Below are positions 1-9,742 of a DNA stretch of 64,000 nucleotides, in pieces. Made by a program: the position numbers and the translations under genes. This DNA comes from Phycisphaeraceae bacterium (GTDB taxonomy: Bacteria > Planctomycetota > Phycisphaerae > Phycisphaerales > UBA1924). The stretch spans positions 248,001 through 312,000 of the forward strand of contig JAHBWW010000004.1 in NCBI GenBank assembly GCA_019636795.1, given 5' to 3'. Each line of letters begins with the position of its first letter. Positions within the stretch are counted from its first letter, which is position 1. Under the pieces are notes generated by a model. The model had not been told where the DNA came from, did no database searches, and saw only the letters and a program-made list of their open reading frames with translations.

Positions 1-1198
1 TGTGAGTTCGTCGGGGTCTCGCGCTTCGACTACAGGTTCGGGATGGGTGCTCGACAAGCGCGGGCACATCGTGACCAACTCGCACGTCGTGCGCGGGGCG
101 GATGCAGTACGGGTGCAGTTCTTCGATGGGCGAGTTGTTCAGGCCGAACTGATCGGGGCCGATCCTTTTACAGATATTGCGGTCCTCAGAGTGAATACGT
201 CCGACGGGCTCTTTCCGCTGACGCTCGCGCGTGGGCGTGTGCCTCGCAAGGGTGAGCGTGTGTATGCCTTCGGCTCGCCATTCGGGTTCAAGTTCTCAAT
301 GAGCGAGGGGATCGTGTCGGGACTCGGGCGAAACCCGTCGGGGTCGCTCGGGTTCGGGGGGTACACGAATTTCATTCAGACCGATGCTGCGGTCAATCCG
401 GGCAATTCCGGTGGGCCTCTGGTCGATGTTCGCGGGCAACTGGTAGGGATGAACGTCGCGATCGCGACCGGGCGCGACACGCAGGGAACGCAGGACTCGG
501 GCGACTCTGCGGGCATCAGTTTCGCGATTCCGGTCGGGACGATTGAGCCGATTGTGTCGCAGATCATCGAAGGGGGCCAGGTGGCGCGCGGGTTCGTGGG
601 CGTGCAGTTTCGCGAAAGCGAAGATCGCGTGTCGCTCCCGGATGGCTCGTCGGTGGTTGGCACTCGTGTGACTCGGGTGATCGACGATGGTCCAGCAGCC
701 CGTGCAGGTTTGCGGGCTGACGATGTCATTGTGTCGATCGCGGACTACTCGGTCACGGGTTCGCAGGCTTTGCAGGCGTTGATCAGTTCGTCGAGACCAG
801 GAGCGGTGATTCCGATGCAGGTGTTGCGGGGTGATCGGTTGTTGCCGGTGCAGATCACACTCGATGAAATGCCGCTCTCGAATATGCTCGATCGGATCGA
901 AGGCCAGGTCTACCGGCAACTCGGTGTGCGCGTGCGGACGGTCTATCTCGAGAACGGCGGGACTGGCGCGGCGATCATGACGGTCACGGAAGGATCGATC
1001 GCATCGAGACTGGGGCTGCGCCCGGGTCAGATTGTGCTTTCGGTTGATGGGCGGTTGATCGCAACTCGCAACGACTTCCTCGAAGCGGTCTATACCGGCA
1101 GGCTGCTCAATGGCGGGGAACTACCGTTCGTGGTTGTCTCGAGCGACGAGAGCAACGCCACTCGTGCAACGATCAGGGTTCGGATCTATCCTCGCTAG
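1..1198 (+). CDS. HtrA/DegP-type serine protease with two PDZ domains, 5' end outside window
   Basis: Periplasmic or envelope quality-control protease of the trypsin-like HtrA family. The catalytic triad is visible: His28 in TNSHVV, Asp58 in FTDIAVL and Ser136 in NPGNSGGPL, counted from the GTG at position 2. Two PDZ domains follow, at about residues 190-290 (beginning near GFVGVQF) and 300-398 (beginning near RQLGVRV). The usual signal peptide and first strands of the protease fold are missing because the window starts inside the gene. The GTG at position 2 is therefore unlikely to be the real start. The 3' end overlaps the convergent lipoprotein gene by 26 bp. Family assignment is firm; the substrate is unknown. 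Confidence 0.93.
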   Translation, partial: VSSSGSRASTTGSGWVLDKRGHIVTNSHVVRGADAVRVQFFDGRVVQAELIGADPFTDIAVLRVNTSDGLFPLTLARGRVPRKGERVYAFGSPFGFKFSMSEGIVSGLGRNPSGSLGFGGYTNFIQTDAAVNPGNSGGPLVDVRGQLVGMNVAIATGRDTQGTQDSGDSAGISFAIPVGTIEPIVSQIIEGGQVARGFVGVQFRESEDRVSLPDGSSVVGTRVTRVIDDGPAARAGLRADDVIVSIADYSVTGSQALQALISSSRPGAVIPMQVLRGDRLLPVQITLDEMPLSNMLDRIEGQVYRQLGVRVRTVYLENGGTGAAIMTVTEGSIASRLGLRPGQIVLSVDGRLIATRNDFLEAVYTGRLLNGGELPFVVVSSDESNATRATIRVRIYPR

Positions 1199-1922
1199 AC
1201 CGAATGATGATCGCCACCGGAGCAGCGAACTTCGGAATTGACGGGTTGCGAGCGAGGAACGAAGGCGTCTGGATCATCGAATCAGGATGATGCATCGCGA
1301 GCGGGGAAATGACCTCGGAGCCGAAGGTCGTCAGTCCGATGATCGTGCCTTCGAGATCGGCCCAGTATCGCTCCTGCCCGGCAATTCGGCGGATTGCCGA
1401 ACCAGCAAACACCCATTGCTGTGGTCCGAGCGTGCTTCGATCAGGCAGAACTTCGATCCAGTTTTCAGGCGGGACAAGCGCTGCGCCGCCATCGGGTGGC
1501 ACGCGAAAGTGCACCTCGAGCGGTGGGCCTGTCGGAGGGATCGCGCGAAGCGAGCCATCGGCAAGTTCGAAGCGACCTGGCGAGCCCGGCTCAAGACCGA
1601 GCATCAAGAGAGCAGCGTGGATGTGCGAAGGTCTGGCGTCGGTGACGACGAGAGCCTCGTGTTCACGCGAGTCAGGCGAGCATGCGATCAGTTCGAGGTA
1701 CACATCGGGCGTCTGCGGATCGTGCATGTCTGTTGCAATACGCGCGTCGATTTCGATGGTGCGGGAGGCCAGATCGAGGCGCACATGCGGAAAAACTTCG
1801 ATGAAACGAGACTCTGTTGAGGGTCTTGTTGACTCGAACGGTTCACTTGCCGATTGATTGCGCGGCGAGGACGCGCACCCCGCGAGCGTGGCCAGGGCCA
1901 GTGTGAGCAATGCCGCCCTCAT
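1173..1922 (-). CDS. YdjY-like lipoprotein of unknown function
   Basis: Predicted lipoprotein of 249 residues. The N-terminus [16 protein letters not shown] is a short lipoprotein signal with an LAGC lipobox, followed by a Ser/Thr/Pro-rich linker. The body contains the stretch around [18 protein letters not shown] followed by [16 protein letters not shown], which resembles the YdjY-type domain common in planctomycete secreted proteins; the biochemical role of that domain is not known to me. The ATG overlaps the murD stop (ATGA), so it is probably translationally coupled to murD. The 3' end runs 26 bp into the convergent protease gene. I am confident this is a real gene but cannot give a function. 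Confidence 0.8.
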   Translation of the reverse strand: MRAALLTLALATLAGCASSPRNQSASEPFESTRPSTESRFIEVFPHVRLDLASRTIEIDARIATDMHDPQTPDVYLELIACSPDSREHEALVVTDARPSHIHAALLMLGLEPGSPGRFELADGSLRAIPPTGPPLEVHFRVPPDGGAALVPPENWIEVLPDRSTLGPQQWVFAGSAIRRIAGQERYWADLEGTIIGLTTFGSEVISPLAMHHPDSMIQTPSFLARNPSIPKFAAPVAIIIRSSEDRSEP

Positions 1923-3235
1923 TGGCCGAATCTCCCGACAAGTTCTGCAAACCGTTGTCCCCGTTCAATGAAGTTGCTGAACTGATCCCACGAGGCGCAT
2001 CCGGGGCTGAGCAGGACAGCATCGCCAGCCTGCGCGCGAGACATGATTGTTTCCACAGCACCATCGAGTGTCTGGCAGTTGATGCCGCCGTGCTTGCACA
2101 GTGCTGGAGCAGTAGCGCCGATGGCGGCGAGCGTTGCGAGCTGGGCAGCGGCAGCAGAAATAGCGTCGAGCGAGACCTTCTTGTCATATCCGCCCGCGAT
2201 CAGATGGATGCGCTCGCACCCCGCTTCTTGCAGTGCCCGAATCGCGAGGAGCGTGGCTTCGGGAGTGGTAGACTTGGAATCGTCGTAGAAGCGAACGCCG
2301 CGATGGACGCCGACGAGCGCGAGACGGTGCGGCAATCCGTTGAACTGCTGAATTCCAGGCAGCGCAGTAGCCGAATCCAGCGAGAGTGCTTCAATCGCAG
2401 CAAGCGCGCAGGCGGCGTTGAGTTCATTGTGGTGCCCCGGCACGGCAAGAAGCGGCACTCGAACGGCGCGATCGATGATGCGCCGCTCTACACCGTGCGC
2501 AGTCGGCCAGTCGTGCACGCCGGGGCCGAGAATGACGGTTCCTCCAGGGCGCGTGTTCAGAGCCAGCACCTGCTTGCTTGATCGGTAGTGTGCTTCGTCG
2601 CCGTGCCAATCGAGGTGATTGGGGACGAAGTTCGTGATGACGCCGACAGTTGGCCGAAATTCGCGACACTCGCGCAACCACCACAGCATCGCGCTCGACA
2701 GTTCAAGCACAATGACAGAGTCGCGCGTGACACTATGGAGTTCGCCGAGCAGCGATCCACCAATGTTTCCGCCAACGAGCGCAGGCATGCCAAGAGTTTC
2801 GAGCGCAGTGCCGATCATTGCTGTGGTGGTGCTTTTGCCGTTGCTGCCGGTGATGCCGATGATGCGCAGGTTAGGCCCGCCGCGGTCGATCAATGCAAGT
2901 ATGGAGAGTTCGACTTCTGTCGTGATGCGAGCGCCTCGGTCGCGGGCGGCTGAGAGTTGATGATGTTCCCACGGCTTTGAAATGGCCGGGTTGACGACGA
3001 TCATGTCTCGCTCGTCGGTCTGCGGGAGATCATCGCAACCGAGTTGAAGTTTGATTGAACCGTGTTCGACGTATGGCGCCAAAGCAGCAATCGACTCGTT
3101 CAAGTCATCAGCATCGAGGCGATCAACAATAAGAACGGGGATGTCGAGCGATGCGAGATAGCGAGCGACTCCGACGCCGCCTCCGAACTTGCCGAGGCCA
3201 AGGACAATCGCGCGTTGTTGAGCGGGAATAGGCAT
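1919..3235 (-). CDS. murD: UDP-N-acetylmuramoylalanine--D-glutamate ligase
   Basis: Cytoplasmic Mur ligase that adds D-glutamate to UDP-MurNAc-L-Ala in peptidoglycan precursor synthesis. A Rossmann-like N-terminus ([11 protein letters not shown]) is followed by the ATP-binding P-loop TGSNGKST near residues 129-136 and the conserved NHLDWHG segment of the central domain; the C-terminal domain has the DDSKST motif. Length (438 residues) is normal for MurD. The start at 3235 is preferred because the protein then begins [13 protein letters not shown] just after the priA stop; an earlier in-frame start would overlap priA by about 30 nt. It lies in a minus-strand run priA-murD-lipoprotein with a 7-nt gap upstream and a 4-nt overlap downstream. 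A dedicated murD shows the organism keeps a peptidoglycan pathway. Confidence 0.95.
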   Translation of the reverse strand: MPIPAQQRAIVLGLGKFGGGVGVARYLASLDIPVLIVDRLDADDLNESIAALAPYVEHGSIKLQLGCDDLPQTDERDMIVVNPAISKPWEHHQLSAARDRGARITTEVELSILALIDRGGPNLRIIGITGSNGKSTTTAMIGTALETLGMPALVGGNIGGSLLGELHSVTRDSVIVLELSSAMLWWLRECREFRPTVGVITNFVPNHLDWHGDEAHYRSSKQVLALNTRPGGTVILGPGVHDWPTAHGVERRIIDRAVRVPLLAVPGHHNELNAACALAAIEALSLDSATALPGIQQFNGLPHRLALVGVHRGVRFYDDSKSTTPEATLLAIRALQEAGCERIHLIAGGYDKKVSLDAISAAAAQLATLAAIGATAPALCKHGGINCQTLDGAVETIMSRAQAGDAVLLSPGCASWDQFSNFIERGQRFAELVGRFGQ

Positions 3236-3242
3236 TGCTCGG

Positions 3243-5588
3243 TCACAAGAGCCAGATCGGATCCACGTCAATGGCGTACTCTGCGTCGCTGGTCAGGTGG
3301 GTTGACGCGCGGGCACCAGCCAGCACATGCATGAGCGTACGCGCGGACGGCGTCATGATGCGAATCTCAAACCGGAATCGATCGGAGAGGCGTGCAAGAG
3401 TGCACGGCATCGGGCCTGCGAGCTCGACATCCTGCGTGATGTGCGGCAAGAGCGCATCGCGTGCAGCATCGGCGAGAGATTTTGCTTTTTCAAGATTGGC
3501 GTGGCGGGCGACGATGCGGGCCATGCGTGTGGTCGGCGGGAGGCGTGCTGCGCGGCGGATCGCCAGTTCGCGGCGGGCGAATGTCTCGTAGTCATGCGCA
3601 GCAGCAAGGACAATCGATGGATCCTGCGGATTCATGGTCTGCACGATGACGCGAGCGCGGCCAAAGGTTTCGATCGAGCCACGCCCGGCGCGACCCGCGA
3701 CCTGACTGACAAGTTGAAATGTACGTTCCTGTGCGCGAAAGTCCGGCATGAAGAGGGAGGTGTCGGCACTGAGCACGCCGACGAGTCCGACGTTCGGAAA
3801 GTCAAGGCCCTTGGCGATCATCTGTGTGCCGAGAAGGACGCGTATCTGCCCTGATCCGAACCGGTCGAGGACATCGAAGTAGTTGTTGCCCGTGCGCATC
3901 GAATCGGAATCGACGCGATAAAAGTCGATATCGGCCCTGAGACCCAATCGCTGTTCGAGTTCACGCTCGACGTGCTGAGTGCCGGGTTGAAGCAGAATCA
4001 TCGGCCCATTGCACGAGGGGCAATGTTGAGGCGTGCGTTCGGCAGCCAGACAGTGGTGGCAGCGAAGAAAGCGGGTGTCGCCCGATGCGGGCAGGCGATG
4101 AGCAGTGAGCGAAACGTCGCACGATGAGCATCGCATCGACCAGCCGCAGCGTGTGCTGGCGCAGGCGACATACCCGGCTTCGCCGCGGCGATTGAGGAGC
4201 AAAATGGCTTGCGAATTGCGAGCAAGAGTTTCGCGCAGCGCCTGCTCGATGGAGGGGCCGATCAGGTCGATGGTCGGACGCCGCGAAGCTCGTCGTTCGG
4301 CGTGTTGTTCCTTCGCGAGATCGACGATATGAACAGGCGGAAGTATGCCGCCACTGACTCGATCGTGAAGTGTGTGCAGTTCATACCGAGCGGAATGGCC
4401 AACTGCGTTGTTCCACGACTCGAGCGATGGCGTGGCAGAACCCAGGAGCACCACTGCGTTTTCGAGCTGTGCACGTTTGATGGCGACATCGCGGCCGTGA
4501 TAGCGCGGAGCCTGGTCCTGCTTGTACGAACTGTCGTGTTCCTCGTCGACGATAATCAGACCAAGGTTCGGCATCGGAGCGAGGATCGCCGATCGCGGAC
4601 CGATGAGGATTCGAGCGTGACCCTGGGCACATCTGGCCCATGCTTGATGACGTTGCGCGCCCGTCAGTTGTGAATGAATCACCGCGAGCGGCGTCGGACC
4701 GAAACGCTCCGAAAAACGTCGTACGGTTTGAGGAGTCAGCGCGATTTCGGGTACAAGGACGATCGCTGTCTGCCCGCGTTGCAAAGCCTCAGCGATGAGG
4801 CGGAGGTAGACCTCGGTCTTGCCAGATCCTGTCACGCCGCGCAGGAGATGGACCGCGTGCGAGCCGAGCGTGAGGGTGGTGGCGTTGATGATCTTCTGCT
4901 GCGCAGCAGTCGGCGTGGGTGGTGGAGGCGGCGAAGCATGTGCCGAAACCCAGGCTTGATCTGCAGCGGCAACCTCGGCGTGTTCGAATGCCTCCAGCGT
5001 GCCTGCTTCGATAAGGCGATTGACAGGGCCGACGTTCGAGCAATGCGCGAGCCGAGCCAGGGCGCGCGGTTCGATCGGAAAGTTGGATTCGGGGAGCTCG
5101 GTTATTGCATCAAGGGCTCGGCGAACAGCGGGGGGCATCGACGCGATGCGCTCCGGCGGGAGGACATCTGACGAACGCCTGAGCACTGTGCGGGTGCGCT
5201 CGCCGACGCGAGACTTAACCGAACTCGGAAGCATGGCCTTGATGACCAATCCCAACGGGCAGGCGTAATAGCGAGCAATCCACTTGGCCAATTCGACGAG
5301 CTGAGGTGAGAGCACCGCCCGGCCGGACTCGAGCACCGACTTTACCCGCGCGGGGTTGAGGCCTTCGAGCAACTCTTTTCCGCCCGCACCGACGACAACG
5401 CCACCCACAATTTTGGCGTTTCGACCGATGGGAACCTGTACCCATTGGCCAATGGCCAGGTCGCGGCCACGGTACGTCAGGCCTTCGTGCCCGAGCAAGC
5501 CCTCGATGCCGCGTTCGATGACGACGCGGACGTAGGCGTGATCGAGCTCTTCGGGCAGTGGTGCAGGATGTTGGTCGAAGAGGTTCAC
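3243..5588 (-). CDS. priA: Primosomal replication restart helicase PriA
   Basis: Superfamily 2 DNA helicase that reloads the replisome at stalled forks. The N-terminal third is the PriA DNA-binding region. Walker A is GVTGSGKTE (about residues 251-259) and Walker B is DEEHDSSY (from about 348), followed by the motif LLGSATPS and the C-terminal motif QVAGRAGR. The zinc-binding cysteine cluster lies at about 476-526. Its first pair is Cys-x4-Cys (CASTRC) rather than the usual Cys-x2-Cys, a two-residue insertion, while the other pairs (CSSC, CHHC, CPSC) are normal. The start codon is GTG. The divergent carA starts only 20 bp away. Length 781 is close to the family norm. Confidence 0.96.
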   Translation of the reverse strand: MNLFDQHPAPLPEELDHAYVRVVIERGIEGLLGHEGLTYRGRDLAIGQWVQVPIGRNAKIVGGVVVGAGGKELLEGLNPARVKSVLESGRAVLSPQLVELAKWIARYYACPLGLVIKAMLPSSVKSRVGERTRTVLRRSSDVLPPERIASMPPAVRRALDAITELPESNFPIEPRALARLAHCSNVGPVNRLIEAGTLEAFEHAEVAAADQAWVSAHASPPPPPTPTAAQQKIINATTLTLGSHAVHLLRGVTGSGKTEVYLRLIAEALQRGQTAIVLVPEIALTPQTVRRFSERFGPTPLAVIHSQLTGAQRHQAWARCAQGHARILIGPRSAILAPMPNLGLIIVDEEHDSSYKQDQAPRYHGRDVAIKRAQLENAVVLLGSATPSLESWNNAVGHSARYELHTLHDRVSGGILPPVHIVDLAKEQHAERRASRRPTIDLIGPSIEQALRETLARNSQAILLLNRRGEAGYVACASTRCGWSMRCSSCDVSLTAHRLPASGDTRFLRCHHCLAAERTPQHCPSCNGPMILLQPGTQHVERELEQRLGLRADIDFYRVDSDSMRTGNNYFDVLDRFGSGQIRVLLGTQMIAKGLDFPNVGLVGVLSADTSLFMPDFRAQERTFQLVSQVAGRAGRGSIETFGRARVIVQTMNPQDPSIVLAAAHDYETFARRELAIRRAARLPPTTRMARIVARHANLEKAKSLADAARDALLPHITQDVELAGPMPCTLARLSDRFRFEIRIMTPSARTLMHVLAGARASTHLTSDAEYAIDVDPIWLL

Positions 5589-5601
5589 GCGGCGCTATAC
5601 T
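5571..5601 (+). promoter_or_regulatory. Candidate carA promoter, possibly giving a leaderless mRNA
   Basis: TTGGTC at 5571-5576 and TATACT at 5596-5601 are separated by 19 bp, a slightly long spacer. TATACT ends 7 bp before the carA GTG at 5609, so transcription from it would begin at or beside the start codon. No Shine-Dalgarno sequence precedes the GTG. The -35 element would lie inside the first codons of divergent priA. Motif match by eye only. Confidence 0.3.
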
Positions 5602-5608
5602 CTGATTC

Positions 5609-6814
5609 GTGAACAATAAGCCAACTTCATCGGACGGGTTTCGCGTTGGTCGCCTCGCGCTGGCCGACGGGAGTGTGTTTCGCGGGCGGGCGTTCGGAGC
5701 GGTGCAGGCACCGGTGCTCGTCTCGGCCGAAGTGGTGTTCAACACCGCGATGACCGGGTATCAGGAGTCTTTAACAGATCCGTCCTACACGGGGCAGATT
5801 CTCGTGCAGACGACGCCTCTGGTCGGGAACACGGGGACCAACCGCGTCGATGTTGAATCTGACAAGGTCCATGTTTCCGGGTTCATTGTGCATGAAATCG
5901 CCAGAAGGTGGTCAAATTTTCGTGGCGAGCACTCACTTTCAGAGTTTTTGGCCCGGGCGGGCGTGCTGGGGCTTGAAGGCGTCGACACTCGAGCATTGGT
6001 GCGGGTGCTGCGGACGCGGGGCGCGATGCCGGGCGTACTCACCAACCGTGAAGATGTGTCAGATGCCGCTTTGGTGGCCATGGCACGCGAGACACGACAC
6101 ATGAACGGGCAAAACCTCGTGGGCGATGTCGGGTGCGATCGACCATGTGGGTGGAGTAAGGACCGCGGGGACTGGGCTTTGGTGCAGGGTGGCAGTCGAC
6201 GCTTGCGCGTGCTTGCTCTGGATTGTGGCATCAAGCAGAACATTCTGCGCATTCTCGCCGAGCATGGGTGCGATGTGACGTTGATTCCGCACACGACGCC
6301 AGCTTCGGAGGTCCTGCGTGCGTTTCGCCATGGCGAAGCTGACGGCTTGTTCATCTCGAACGGGCCGGGGGATCCTGCTGCAGTGACGCAGACTGTGGCG
6401 ATGCTGCGTGAAGTCCTTGCGGCATATCCAAACGTTATCGTGCCGACGTTCGGCATCTGCCTAGGTCTTCAACTCCTGGCACTGGCTGCGGGGGCAAAGA
6501 CATACAAACTGCCGTTCGGGCATCGCGGCGCGAATCAGCCCGTCCGGAGTGCCTTTTCGGGTCGTGTGGAGATCACGTCACAGAACCACGGGTTCGCGGT
6601 TGAGCGGGACTCTTTGAAGGCCGTCGGCGGCGAGGTGACGCACGAACACCTGAACGACGGAACTGTTGCCGGGTTCCGGCTGGTGGATCGTCCCGTGTTT
6701 GCGGTGCAGTATCACCCGGAGGCCTCGCCCGGGCCTCATGACGCGGATGGGCTGTTCGAAGAGTTCATGAAAATGATGGAAACCAAGTGTTCTCCGGCAG
6801 TTACCGGAGTGTGA
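5609..6814 (+). CDS. carA: Carbamoyl-phosphate synthase small (glutaminase) subunit
   Basis: Glutamine-hydrolysing subunit that feeds ammonia to CarB to make carbamoyl phosphate for arginine and pyrimidine synthesis. The N-terminal CPSase-small domain has the typical VVFNTAMTGYQE and DPSYTGQI stretches. The C-terminal class I glutamine amidotransferase domain shows the nucleophile Cys in FGICLGLQLLA and the His/Glu pair in VQYHPEASPGPHD. Length is 401 residues. The start is a GTG with a short extension (MNNKPTSSDGFRVG) before the usual beginning of the family. It is divergent from priA with 20 bp between the two starts. carB is not in the window. Confidence 0.96.
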   Translation: MNNKPTSSDGFRVGRLALADGSVFRGRAFGAVQAPVLVSAEVVFNTAMTGYQESLTDPSYTGQILVQTTPLVGNTGTNRVDVESDKVHVSGFIVHEIARRWSNFRGEHSLSEFLARAGVLGLEGVDTRALVRVLRTRGAMPGVLTNREDVSDAALVAMARETRHMNGQNLVGDVGCDRPCGWSKDRGDWALVQGGSRRLRVLALDCGIKQNILRILAEHGCDVTLIPHTTPASEVLRAFRHGEADGLFISNGPGDPAAVTQTVAMLREVLAAYPNVIVPTFGICLGLQLLALAAGAKTYKLPFGHRGANQPVRSAFSGRVEITSQNHGFAVERDSLKAVGGEVTHEHLNDGTVAGFRLVDRPVFAVQYHPEASPGPHDADGLFEEFMKMMETKCSPAVTGV

Positions 6815-7282
6815 CCTGCAGGCGTCCGATAAAAGTGGGTGGTGGTGCGGTGTAACGATGGGTTGGATTTGGTCCGGTTTTGAATGAATTGGTCATTTTG
6901 CTCACAATGGCGCTTGCATTGTTCTGAGATTCGGGTATATTGAATCGAGGCCCTTTCTGAATGGAGTGTTCTGCTCAATTTGGATACATGGGTCAGGAGA
7001 GTTTCGTTTGGTTCATCTCTCAGGGAAGGGGATCTCTGGGAATGACAGTTTGGAGTGCAACCGTGTGAACACGTCGGCCCCTTCTCGTGGGGCTTGAGGG
7101 TTCGACGGTGACGGAGAGAGATCGAGTTGTTTACGCGGTTGAAGAACGGTTTGTGTTCCTGAGCGCTCGCCAGAGATTGTGCGGGCGTCGTTGACGTGTT
7201 CTGTGTTCCCCCGGATGGGGATTTGTGTTTGAGTTGTTGTGGTTCCACAGTTTTTTAGGACTTTTTGAAAGAGGAGCGTTCC
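6815..7282. other. Intergenic region and long presumptive leader upstream of a secreted-protein gene
   Basis: 468 bp without a supported gene. It holds a candidate promoter (6914-6941) and several small GC hairpins, for example CGTGT/ACACG at 7062-7073 and GCCCC/GGGGC at 7077-7093. A good Shine-Dalgarno GAGGAG (7271-7276) sits just before the ATG at 7283. If the promoter is right, the 5' leader would be about 335 nt. I recognise no known riboswitch. The long antisense open frame covering part of this stretch and the next gene looks like a shadow of the coding strand. Confidence 0.5.
6914..6941 (+). promoter_or_regulatory. Candidate sigma-70-like promoter
   Basis: TTGCAT (6914-6919) and TATATT (6936-6941) are separated by 16 bp in the most AT-rich part of the gap after carA. 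It would drive the secreted-protein gene at 7283 from a start near 6948. Identified by eye; planctomycete promoter consensus is not well known to me. Confidence 0.35.
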
Positions 7283-8362
7283 ATGAAGGCGAAGACTTGT
7301 CTTGCTCTGGCAATCGCGGCTGGCTGCGCCAGCGTCGCGGCTGCGAATGACACCCCGGCTCTGATGACCGAGGGTCTGTTCAGCGTCCCGGCCGATCGCA
7401 TCGGTCACATTTACTTCAACGCCGCGACCGGCGAAATGGTCCAGACTGGCGCCCCCACGCAGCTGCGTGGCACGCCGAACCCGATCTGGGTCAACGAAGG
7501 GTACGATCAGTGCGGTTTTGCTGAGTGGTTCTTCTTCGGTCTGCGCGACACCGGTACCGGTACTGACTGGCACATGATGGACTACGGCGAGATCGCTCCC
7601 AACAGCGTGGTCGACACCGTGACCATGCTCTACGCGACCTCCGTCCCGGACCCGACAGAAGCCGGCGTTGCCGGTCACGAAGTGACCCTGTGGCTCTTTG
7701 ACGGCGTGGACATCGGCATCATCGGTTCGCCGAACGCCATTCCGCACTTCGCGCTGACCATCACCGACCTCCCGGGTTCGGCTGCTGGCACCGCTGGCTG
7801 GGTCCTGACCCTCGATCTGACCGGCCTGGCCGAGTTCGAAGTCGGCGATGCTGACGGCATCGACGACTCGGGCAACGGGTTCAACTCGGGTTACGGCCCG
7901 TTGGTTGACCTCAATGGCGATGGCAATGCCAACTTTGCCTACGGCTACAGTTTCGCTGTGCCGACTCCCGCCAGCCTCAGCGGTATGGGTCTGGTCGTTC
8001 CCCCGGGCGATCTGGGCAACACCCTCGGCGAAGGCGACAACATGGGCCTTTACGCTGGTGGTTTCGACTTCCTTGACTATGACGGACTGTACTGGTTCGG
8101 TGGTTACAACTGCGCCGGAGGCGCTGGCTTCCTCTGGGGTCCCTGGGCTGGTAACTACGTCGGTCTCTATGGCGGCGGCGGCGGCCCGGTTCCGTGCCCC
8201 TGCGATCGCAACAATGACAATGAGTGCGACTTCTTCGACGTCCAGAACTTCCTCCAGGCGTTCTCGTCTCAGCAGGCTTCGGCTGACCTGAACGGCGACA
8301 ACATGTGGGACTTCTTCGACGTTCAGCTCTACCTCCAGCTCTTCTCGAACGGCTGCCCGTAA
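7283..8362 (+). CDS. Secreted protein with C-terminal paired dockerin-like (DFFDV) repeats
   Basis: Exported protein of 359 residues. The signal peptide is MKAKTCLALAIAAGCASVAAA; the start at 7283 is chosen for the GAGGAG Shine-Dalgarno 6 nt upstream, against an upstream in-frame start six codons earlier. The middle has no domain I can name; it is rich in Gly, Trp, Tyr and Asp and probably beta-sandwich-like. The last ~55 residues start with CPCDRNNDNECDFFDV, then a second copy DLNGDNMWDFFDVQ, and end FSNGCP. The D-x-N-x-D-x-x-x-D spacing is that of dockerin/EF-hand calcium loops. Codons end in C much more often than in neighbouring genes, which usually signals high expression. A strong terminator follows. 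Function unknown. Confidence 0.85.
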   Translation: MKAKTCLALAIAAGCASVAAANDTPALMTEGLFSVPADRIGHIYFNAATGEMVQTGAPTQLRGTPNPIWVNEGYDQCGFAEWFFFGLRDTGTGTDWHMMDYGEIAPNSVVDTVTMLYATSVPDPTEAGVAGHEVTLWLFDGVDIGIIGSPNAIPHFALTITDLPGSAAGTAGWVLTLDLTGLAEFEVGDADGIDDSGNGFNSGYGPLVDLNGDGNANFAYGYSFAVPTPASLSGMGLVVPPGDLGNTLGEGDNMGLYAGGFDFLDYDGLYWFGGYNCAGGAGFLWGPWAGNYVGLYGGGGGPVPCPCDRNNDNECDFFDVQNFLQAFSSQQASADLNGDNMWDFFDVQLYLQLFSNGCP

Positions 8363-8401
8363 TCCGGGTTCGTCCGTTACGAAGTTGAACTGATCTGAAA
8401 T

Positions 8402-8440
8402 CGACGCCCGCGGCAATGTGTCGCGGGCGTCGTCTTTTTT
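8402..8440 (+). terminator. Strong rho-independent terminator
   Basis: A perfect 11-bp GC-rich stem (8402-8412 pairs with 8422-8432) with a 9-nt loop is followed by TCTTTTTT. It lies 39 nt after the stop of the secreted dockerin-type gene, in the right orientation to end its transcript. Confidence 0.9.
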
Positions 8441-8501
8441 GTCGGGTCGATGCGCACCAAGATCGAGTAGCGTGTGCAAACTCGATCAGCCGACGCCCGG
8501 C

Positions 8502-9077
8502 TTACTCGGGGGTAGTGCTGTCGAGTCGGGATGTGGGATTGCTCTGAGAGCCGAGGATGGCGCGGCCTTGTGAGGCTCGCTTGTACAGCGTGCGCGAGGA
8601 GGGTGAGGCATGAGCGCTGGGGGCTTCAGTGATGATGACCAGAGGCAGCGCGATCGTCTGCCCAAGGGCAAGGACGGGTTGGGCGAAACCTTCGATGACA
8701 AGGCCTCTGCGGTTCGACTCTCGCAGGTCGAGCGCCGAGTCGGGGGTTGGATACAGGGCCTTGCTGCGTGGGGAACGGAACGCGAAGCGGCGATCGATAC
8801 GGAGGAGCGGGCCGTGGGCGGTGCCATCGACGGGGACGATAACGTCGATCGTTGCCCATTCGCCCCGGTGCATGGTCAGGAGCGATGCAGTTGATTGCTG
8901 TGCCTGGTCATTTGCGGGGTGTGTAGCGAGGCCGATTGGTTGCGTGTTTCCTCCGAGGACCAGTCGATCGGCAAGGGAACGGTCATAGCCGCATCCAGCG
9001 AAGCACACGCACGAGCCACAAAGTGCAAGATGCAACGTCAAGCGATGGGCGAGACGGGGGGATTGAGTCATATTCAT
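8502..9077 (-). CDS. Hypothetical lipoprotein
   Basis: Predicted lipoprotein of 191 residues: the N-terminus MNMTQSPRLAHRL is followed by a hydrophobic stretch and an FAGC lipobox. No domain is recognised; the mature part contains a likely beta-rich segment (WATIDVIVPVDG, LVIEGFAQPVLALGQTI) and ends in a Ser/Thr/Pro-rich tail. Its ATG overlaps the recX stop by 4 nt, so it is co-transcribed and probably translationally coupled with recX. Convergent with the upstream secreted-protein gene, separated by the terminator at 8402-8440. Function unknown. Confidence 0.7.
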   Translation of the reverse strand: MNMTQSPRLAHRLTLHLALCGSCVCFAGCGYDRSLADRLVLGGNTQPIGLATHPANDQAQQSTASLLTMHRGEWATIDVIVPVDGTAHGPLLRIDRRFAFRSPRSKALYPTPDSALDLRESNRRGLVIEGFAQPVLALGQTIALPLVIITEAPSAHASPSSRTLYKRASQGRAILGSQSNPTSRLDSTTPE

Positions 9078-9742
9078 GCGTCCTCGTCGTTGTTGAGAAG
9101 GTCTGGACCAAAGGTGGCTTCGATGGCTTCGTGGGCGATGTGCTCGTCGAATCCTCGAGCGGCAAGGAGTCGCAGCAAGCGTGCGGCGGTTTTGCGAGCG
9201 GACTCGCTGCGGGGCGCACGTGATCGGCGTTCGTTGACAAGATTGATCGCTTCGGTCAGCGGGTCGGTGTGCTGGTTGTGAAGTGCTTCGGCGATGTGTT
9301 CGGCCTTGATGCCAGAGCGGACAAGTTGCTGCTCGGCGAGAAAAAGCCGCCCCGGACCTCGCGATGCCTGACTCTCGACGAGGGCTTGGGCATAATGAGC
9401 GTCGTCGATGAGCCCGGCGCGGGTGAGTTCGTCGAGTGCTTCGGCGATGATGGCGGGGTCGGGTTCGTGCGCAGCCAGTGCGGCGGCGAGATCGGCCCGT
9501 GCGCGAGGGCGGGCTCGGAGATTGCGCAAGGCGCGTTCTTTGGCGGCATCGATCCGCTGGCCGCGTTCGGCTGCAAAGGCAAGATCAGGGGTCCAGGCGG
9601 TGCCGACGCGAATGCCGAGATCGACACAACGGGATTCGGCGAGCGTTGGGCCGCGCTGATTATCGAGGAAGACGATGACCCGACCTGGGCGACCGGGTGC
9701 GGGGTGGAGGCGTGAAACGCGTTGAGCGACGGGTTCGACCAT
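9074..9742 (-). CDS. recX: RecX family regulatory protein
   Basis: RecX modulates RecA filaments in homologous recombination. The helical RecX repeats are visible: ERALRNLRARPRARADLAAAL, then a GLIDDAHYAQALVE segment and SRGPGRLFLAEQQLVRSGI, the order typical of the family. The start at 9742 (MVEPVAQRVS) is chosen because the preceding residues do not resemble RecX and run under the divergent dehydrogenase gene; no clear Shine-Dalgarno helps. The resulting 222 residues include an N-terminal extension of about 70 residues before the first helical repeat, longer than in small RecX proteins. recA is not adjacent. It shares a transcript with the lipoprotein downstream. Confidence 0.85.
   Translation of the reverse strand: MVEPVAQRVSRLHPAPGRPGRVIVFLDNQRGPTLAESRCVDLGIRVGTAWTPDLAFAAERGQRIDAAKERALRNLRARPRARADLAAALAAHEPDPAIIAEALDELTRAGLIDDAHYAQALVESQASRGPGRLFLAEQQLVRSGIKAEHIAEALHNQHTDPLTEAINLVNERRSRAPRSESARKTAARLLRLLAARGFDEHIAHEAIEATFGPDLLNNDEDA

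Noticed and set aside
6792-6809. Inverted repeat CTCCGG/CCGGAG as carA terminator
   Set aside because: It lies inside the last codons of carA and has no T-run after it.
7013-8479. Antisense open frame of 488 codons over the secreted dockerin-type gene
   Set aside because: It mirrors the strong codon bias of the plus-strand gene, has no signal peptide or domain, and runs through the terminator region.
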